Shown here: one piece after another, positions 6,502-8,958 of the stretch | Numbering within the stretch: position 1 is the stretch's first letter | Layout: each line of letters begins with the position of its first letter | Assembly (NCBI GenBank): GCA_024693415.1 | Contig: JAILKX010000232.1 | Coordinates: forward strand, 1 to 8,958 | Reading direction: 5' to 3' | Length of the DNA: 8,958 nucleotides | DNA from: Bacilli bacterium | GTDB lineage: Bacteria; Bacillota_I; Bacilli_A; RFN20; CAG-826 | Translations under genes and position numbers: made by a program | Notes under the pieces: generated by a model | Databases searched by the model: none | Told to the model about the DNA's origin: nothing | What the model saw: the letters and a program-made list of their open reading frames with translations, nothing else

Positions 6502-6519
6502 ACAACACTGGCATATTAT
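6488..6519 (+). promoter_or_regulatory. Weak candidate promoter for the AraC-family gene
   Basis: TATTAT at 6514-6519 is a plausible -10. The possible -35 boxes are poorly placed: TTGCAA (6494-6499) is 14 bp away and TTACAA (6488-6493) is 20 bp away. Transcription would start near 6526, leaving a leader of only about a dozen bases. No Shine-Dalgarno sequence is seen before the ATG at 6537. Confidence 0.3.
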
Positions 6520-6536
6520 CCTATATTTAGATAGCA

Positions 6537-7346
6537 ATGTTCACCTTTGATTATCGCGACGTATCGTTCGCGCACAAGAATGGATTCTCCTCCTCGCCGA
6601 AGGACGAATTCCATAAGCACATGCACCATTTTTATGAGTTCATCTATTTCGAATGCGGCGAGGCGGTCTTTCACGTCGAGGGCCTTTCGCAGAAGCTGAA
6701 GCCCGGCGACGCCGTCATCATCAAGCCCGGCCAATTCCATTTCGCCGAGGTCGACCGCGACGTCGCTTACCAAAGGTATGTGTGCAAGATGCCCGAGGAC
6801 CTATTGCCTCAGCACCTGCGCGAGAGGATCGAGAAGTTCGAGCCGTTCTTCGCCTCGTGCGAGTCGCTTTTGCCTTTGCTTCAGGAGCTCGACCGCTACG
6901 CCGAGGAATTCACCGACGAAGACCTCCGCGTTTTATGCGCCGGCAAGTTCATCGAGATCTTGATCCGCCTCGGCGAGAAGGAGAACGTCCACGTCGAGGA
7001 GGAGAAGGATTCGGTGGCCCGCGACCTCGTCAATTACATCGAGGAGCACCTAAGCGAGAAACTGACCCTCGAGACCTTGGCCCAAGCCTTCCATTATTCG
7101 ACCTCCTATGTGGCGACGAGCTTCCGAAAAGAGATGCACGTCTCCCTTATTTCCTATGTCAGGGGCAAGAAGATCATGGCCGCCCATTCCCTCATCATGC
7201 GCGGCGTGAAGCCTAGCGACGCCGCCGCGATGATGGGCTTCACCGACTATTCGACCTTCTTCCGCGGGTATCAGAAAATGCTCGGGGTCGCCCCGTCTTC
7301 GGCGAAACGAAACGCCGCCGCCGAATCGGAAGTCACCTTGCCTTAA
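6537..7346 (+). CDS. AraC-family transcriptional regulator, cupin sensor domain
   Basis: This is a predicted DNA-binding regulator, most likely the sugar-acid-responsive activator of the divergent uronate operon. The 269-residue protein has an N-terminal cupin-like sensor domain with a His-rich strand HKHMHHFYE (26-34) and LKPGDAVIIKPGQFHF (54-69). It ends in a two-part AraC DNA-binding domain from about 160 to 257. The first helix-turn-helix is LTLETLAQAFHYSTSYVATS (176-195). The second spans KPSDAAAMMGFTDYSTFFRG (225-244), followed by YQKMLGVAPS. The ATG at 6537 lacks a recognisable ribosome binding site, but the protein needs this start for a complete first cupin strand. The final 14 bases overlap the convergent ATPase gene. 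The effector is not readable from sequence; glucuronate, fructuronate or a later intermediate are reasonable guesses from context. Confidence 0.9.
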   Translation: MFTFDYRDVSFAHKNGFSSSPKDEFHKHMHHFYEFIYFECGEAVFHVEGLSQKLKPGDAVIIKPGQFHFAEVDRDVAYQRYVCKMPEDLLPQHLRERIEKFEPFFASCESLLPLLQELDRYAEEFTDEDLRVLCAGKFIEILIRLGEKENVHVEEEKDSVARDLVNYIEEHLSEKLTLETLAQAFHYSTSYVATSFRKEMHVSLISYVRGKKIMAAHSLIMRGVKPSDAAAMMGFTDYSTFFRGYQKMLGVAPSSAKRNAAAESEVTLP

Positions 7347-8718
7347 GGCTATAGATATCGCTAAGAAGGAAATGGGCATAGCCCTTTTCTTTTATGGCTT
7401 TCAGGGCATCTGCTTCGAATGCGTCTTTGGCAAAATAGCCGAGGACGTAGGTCGATAATCCCGATTTTTCGACCTGTTTCTCGAGGTGGGTCACCTGCTC
7501 GAGGGAGAGCGGGGACTTTTCGTATTTGCATTCGTACACCGCTATGCCGTCCTTGCTTTTTCCCACGATGTCGAACTCGCCGTTCTCCCCGTCGTGGCGG
7601 AAGGTGGCTTTCCCGAGTTCGACGAAGCGGATGCCTTGGCCATACCTAGAGGCCAGCGCCAGGTATTCGGCGCAAAGGTCCTCATAGCGGTGCGGCAATA
7701 CGTCTTTTTGCCAGATTGGTTTTATGGCCTCTTCAAAATAGGCATCCTCGCCATAAAGGAAGATCTCGCTTTGGCGCAAGAAGATGAAGCGGTAATAGAA
7801 AATGAGGAAAGGATCCGCGAGATAGTAGCGGAAGTCGTTCGTCCCGATCATCTTTTCTTTGCGGACGAGCGACATGTCGGCGAGGCGGGAAAGGACGTAG
7901 CTTGTGGCGGCGGTGGAGTTAAGGCCCGCCTTCTGGTGGATGCGCCTGAAGTCGTGCGCCCCCGTCGCGATGTTCTGAAGGACGAGGTTCGCGCTCGTGC
8001 CGTCGGAGAGCTCCTCCAAGACGATGCTTGGCTCATTCCGCAAGGTGCCTAAATCGGAAAGGATGAGGGACGTGACATTGTTTTTGAAGCTTTTCCGTGG
8101 GTTGTAGAGGGAAATGTAATAGGGGATCCCGCCGAATAGGGCATAGATCTGGAACGCCTCCTCGATGGTCGCTTCAGGCACCATCTCACGCGCTTCGAGA
8201 TAGGTTAGGGGCCGGAGGTTGATCGATAGCTTGGACCTGCCGCGCAACGGGCCGTTGTTCTGGCCCTCGGAATCGCGCATGGACGAAAGGTAGCTGCCGC
8301 AGAGGACGATCTTCGCTTGGCTCGATTCGCCATTCCCGTCGATTAAGGCCTGCATGGAGCTATCGAGCCCTTTGATGTAACGCTTTAGGTAAGGATACTC
8401 GTCGATCGCGATGACGATCCGTCCATCTTTGTTTCTCTCTAGGACGGCTTTCAGGGCATCGATGAAACGCGGGTATGCGCCATAGGATTGGCCGGTCGCC
8501 TGCGATACGGCCGACAAAAAGGAGGAGGTGTTCATCTTCTCGTCGACGCGCTCCGCCTGCCAATAGATGGGCTTGGCGTCCTTGATTCCCCGCAGCGATT
8601 CGCGCAGCAACGCGCTTTTCCCGATCCTGCGCCGCCCATAGACGAAGGCGAGGCCGAAGCCTTTGGCGCCATAAAACTCGCGCAACGCATTCAGTTCGGC
8701 TACTCTTCCGACGAACAT
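7333..8718 (-). CDS. AAA-type ATPase with C-terminal DUF234 / PD-(D/E)XK-like domain
   Basis: This 461-residue protein belongs to the widespread 'archaeal ATPase' family, whose role is unknown. After the typical start MFVGR, the Walker A motif GRRRIGKSAL is at 28-37, with Lys34 and Ser35. Walker B (IVIAIDEYPYL, 101-111) contains Asp106-Glu107, and LCGSYLSSM (139-147) looks like a sensor strand. A winged-helix-like region covers about 242-300. The C-terminal region has RYEDLCAEYL (344-353), GEFDIVG (380-386) and YECKYEKSPL (395-404). Glu381, Asp383, Glu396 and Lys398 fit a PD-(D/E)XK nuclease-like fold. An upstream in-frame GTG at 8725-8727 is possible, but AGGAGG at 8727-8732 lies 8 bases before the ATG at 8716-8718, so I chose the ATG. 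The 3' end overlaps the AraC gene convergently. There is no obvious link to uronate metabolism. Confidence 0.85.
   Translation of the reverse strand: MFVGRVAELNALREFYGAKGFGLAFVYGRRRIGKSALLRESLRGIKDAKPIYWQAERVDEKMNTSSFLSAVSQATGQSYGAYPRFIDALKAVLERNKDGRIVIAIDEYPYLKRYIKGLDSSMQALIDGNGESSQAKIVLCGSYLSSMRDSEGQNNGPLRGRSKLSINLRPLTYLEAREMVPEATIEEAFQIYALFGGIPYYISLYNPRKSFKNNVTSLILSDLGTLRNEPSIVLEELSDGTSANLVLQNIATGAHDFRRIHQKAGLNSTAATSYVLSRLADMSLVRKEKMIGTNDFRYYLADPFLIFYYRFIFLRQSEIFLYGEDAYFEEAIKPIWQKDVLPHRYEDLCAEYLALASRYGQGIRFVELGKATFRHDGENGEFDIVGKSKDGIAVYECKYEKSPLSLEQVTHLEKQVEKSGLSTYVLGYFAKDAFEADALKAIKEKGYAHFLLSDIYSLKAR
7370..7393 (+). terminator. Possible weak terminator for the AraC-family gene
   Basis: On the plus strand GGGC-ATA-GCCC (7374-7384) is followed by TTTTCTTTT. 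A wider pairing of GGCTAT (7347-7352) with ATAGCC (7378-7383) is an alternative. The hairpin is short and lies inside the 3' coding end of the convergent ATPase gene, 25-40 bases after the AraC stop. It is the only candidate I see for ending the AraC transcript. Confidence 0.3.
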
Positions 8719-8742
8719 CGCTTTCACCTCCTAGTAAAACTA

Positions 8743-8763
8743 GACTTACTAAGTCTGGACTTA
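8743..8763. promoter_or_regulatory. Three alternating half-sites, candidate operator of the ATPase gene
   Basis: Three 6-bp half-sites alternate in orientation: GACTTA (8743-8748), TAAGTC (8750-8755) and GACTTA (8758-8763). The first two make a perfect 15-bp interrupted palindrome (8742-8756), the last two a second one with a 2-bp centre. The longer GACTTACTA is also directly repeated at 8743-8751 and 8758-8766. The array abuts or overlaps the predicted -10 and covers the start of transcription, a typical position for a repressor. A further CTAGT-AAA-ACTAG palindrome at 8731-8743 runs into the ribosome binding site. Confidence 0.5.
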
Positions 8764-8791
8764 CTATAAATCATATCTCAGGGTTTTTTAA
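8763..8791 (-). promoter_or_regulatory. Putative promoter of the ATPase gene
   Basis: On the minus strand TTAAAA (8786-8791) precedes TATAGT (8763-8768) by 17 bp. Transcription would start near 8756, giving a leader of about 38 bases with AGGAGG at 8727-8732. The region is clearly more AT-rich than the coding DNA around it. TATGAT (8770-8775) is an alternative -10 with a poorer -35. Confidence 0.45.
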
Positions 8792-8795
8792 TAGA

Positions 8796-8830
8796 TGAAG
8801 AAAAGGCTGCCCGGAGGTATGGGCAGCCTT
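8796..8830 (-). terminator. Intrinsic terminator of the right-edge gene
   Basis: On the minus strand AAGGCTGCCC (8821-8830), an 8-base loop and GGGCAGCCTT (8803-8812) form a perfect 10-bp stem, followed by TTCTTCAT. It lies 17 bases after the stop codon of the partial gene at 8848 and isolates that transcript from the ATPase gene downstream. Confidence 0.85.
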
Positions 8831-8847
8831 CAACGAAAGGAGAACGC

Positions 8848-8958
8848 TTATTTCTTTTCCCAGGACTGGTTGTTGCTCTTGACGTGGAGCACGTATTCCG
8901 GGTTGGCTTCCTTGACCTTGCGGAAGCTCGCTTCGTCATGGAGTTCGCCGGATTTGAC
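8848..8958 (-). CDS. Unrecognised protein, C-terminal 36 residues only
   Basis: An open frame runs in from the right edge and stops with TAA at 8848-8850. The visible end includes KVKEANPEYVLHVKSNNQ and finishes WEKK; it is rich in charged residues, with no membrane segment. The strong terminator 17 bases downstream and codon use like the neighbours (AAG, GAA, GTC, CTC) support a real gene. I do not recognise the family from this fragment and give no function. Confidence 0.65.
   Translation of the reverse strand, partial: VKSGELHDEASFRKVKEANPEYVLHVKSNNQSWEKK

Noticed and set aside
6304..6537. 77-codon minus-strand frame crossing the uxuA start and control region
   Set aside because: It overlaps the uxuA start out of frame and covers the promoter and operator region. 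There is no ribosome binding site or family resemblance.
6516..6773. 85-codon minus-strand frame antisense to the start of the AraC gene
   Set aside because: It is antisense to the conserved cupin domain, with no independent support.
8719..8727. GTG start for the ATPase three codons upstream
   Set aside because: The GTG overlaps the AGGAGG sequence itself, whereas the ATG at 8716-8718 has ideal 8-base spacing and gives the family-typical N-terminus.

Overview
The window reads as chromosomal DNA from a fermentative bacterium. Gene content and protein types point to the Bacillota, perhaps a Bacilli or Erysipelotrichia-like gut or rumen lineage, but this is inference and is held loosely. GC content is moderately high by eye. 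Genes are closely packed, most have GGAG-type ribosome binding sites, and TGA is used as a stop (the FucO, fructuronate reductase and ATPase genes end with it), so this is not a code-4 mollicute.

Positions 1419-6410 (minus strand) hold one five-gene operon for D-glucuronate catabolism, transcribed uxuA, SDR-type uxuB, uxaC, eda, kdgK, with gaps of 2 to 19 bases. Together the products carry out UxaC (glucuronate to fructuronate), UxuB (fructuronate plus NADH to mannonate), UxuA (mannonate to 2-keto-3-deoxygluconate), KdgK (phosphorylation to KDPG) and Eda (cleavage to pyruvate and glyceraldehyde 3-phosphate). No altronate enzymes (UxaA, UxaB), transporter or glycosidase are in view, so the glucuronate branch is the supported assignment. 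A strong intrinsic terminator closes the operon at about 1361-1403.

Positions 6411-6536 are a divergent control region. It holds a good sigma70-type uxuA promoter (TTGTCT, 17 bp, TATTAT), two identical 12-bp direct repeats 22 bp apart that abut or overlap the -35 box, a possible catabolite repression site between them, and a TGCGCGCA palindrome in the promoter spacer. The gene on the other side (6537-7346, plus strand) encodes an AraC-family regulator with an N-terminal cupin domain. It is the obvious candidate activator of the operon, in place of the GntR-type UxuR/ExuR familiar from other bacteria.

Downstream of the operon, 11-1159 (minus) encodes a very FucO-like iron-dependent lactaldehyde/1,2-propanediol oxidoreductase with its own promoter. 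Its upstream region (1160-1360) is unusually rich in GCGC-centred palindromes, and part of it resembles the uxuA control region.

On the right, 7333-8718 (minus) encodes a AAA-type ATPase with a C-terminal DUF234/PD-(D/E)XK-like domain, of unknown function. Its coding end overlaps the end of the AraC gene convergently. Its promoter carries three alternating half-sites over the -10 and start region, as a repressor operator would. The window closes with the last 36 codons of an unrecognised minus-strand gene (8848-8958) and its terminator. No RNA genes, CRISPR arrays, insertion sequences or phage genes were seen.
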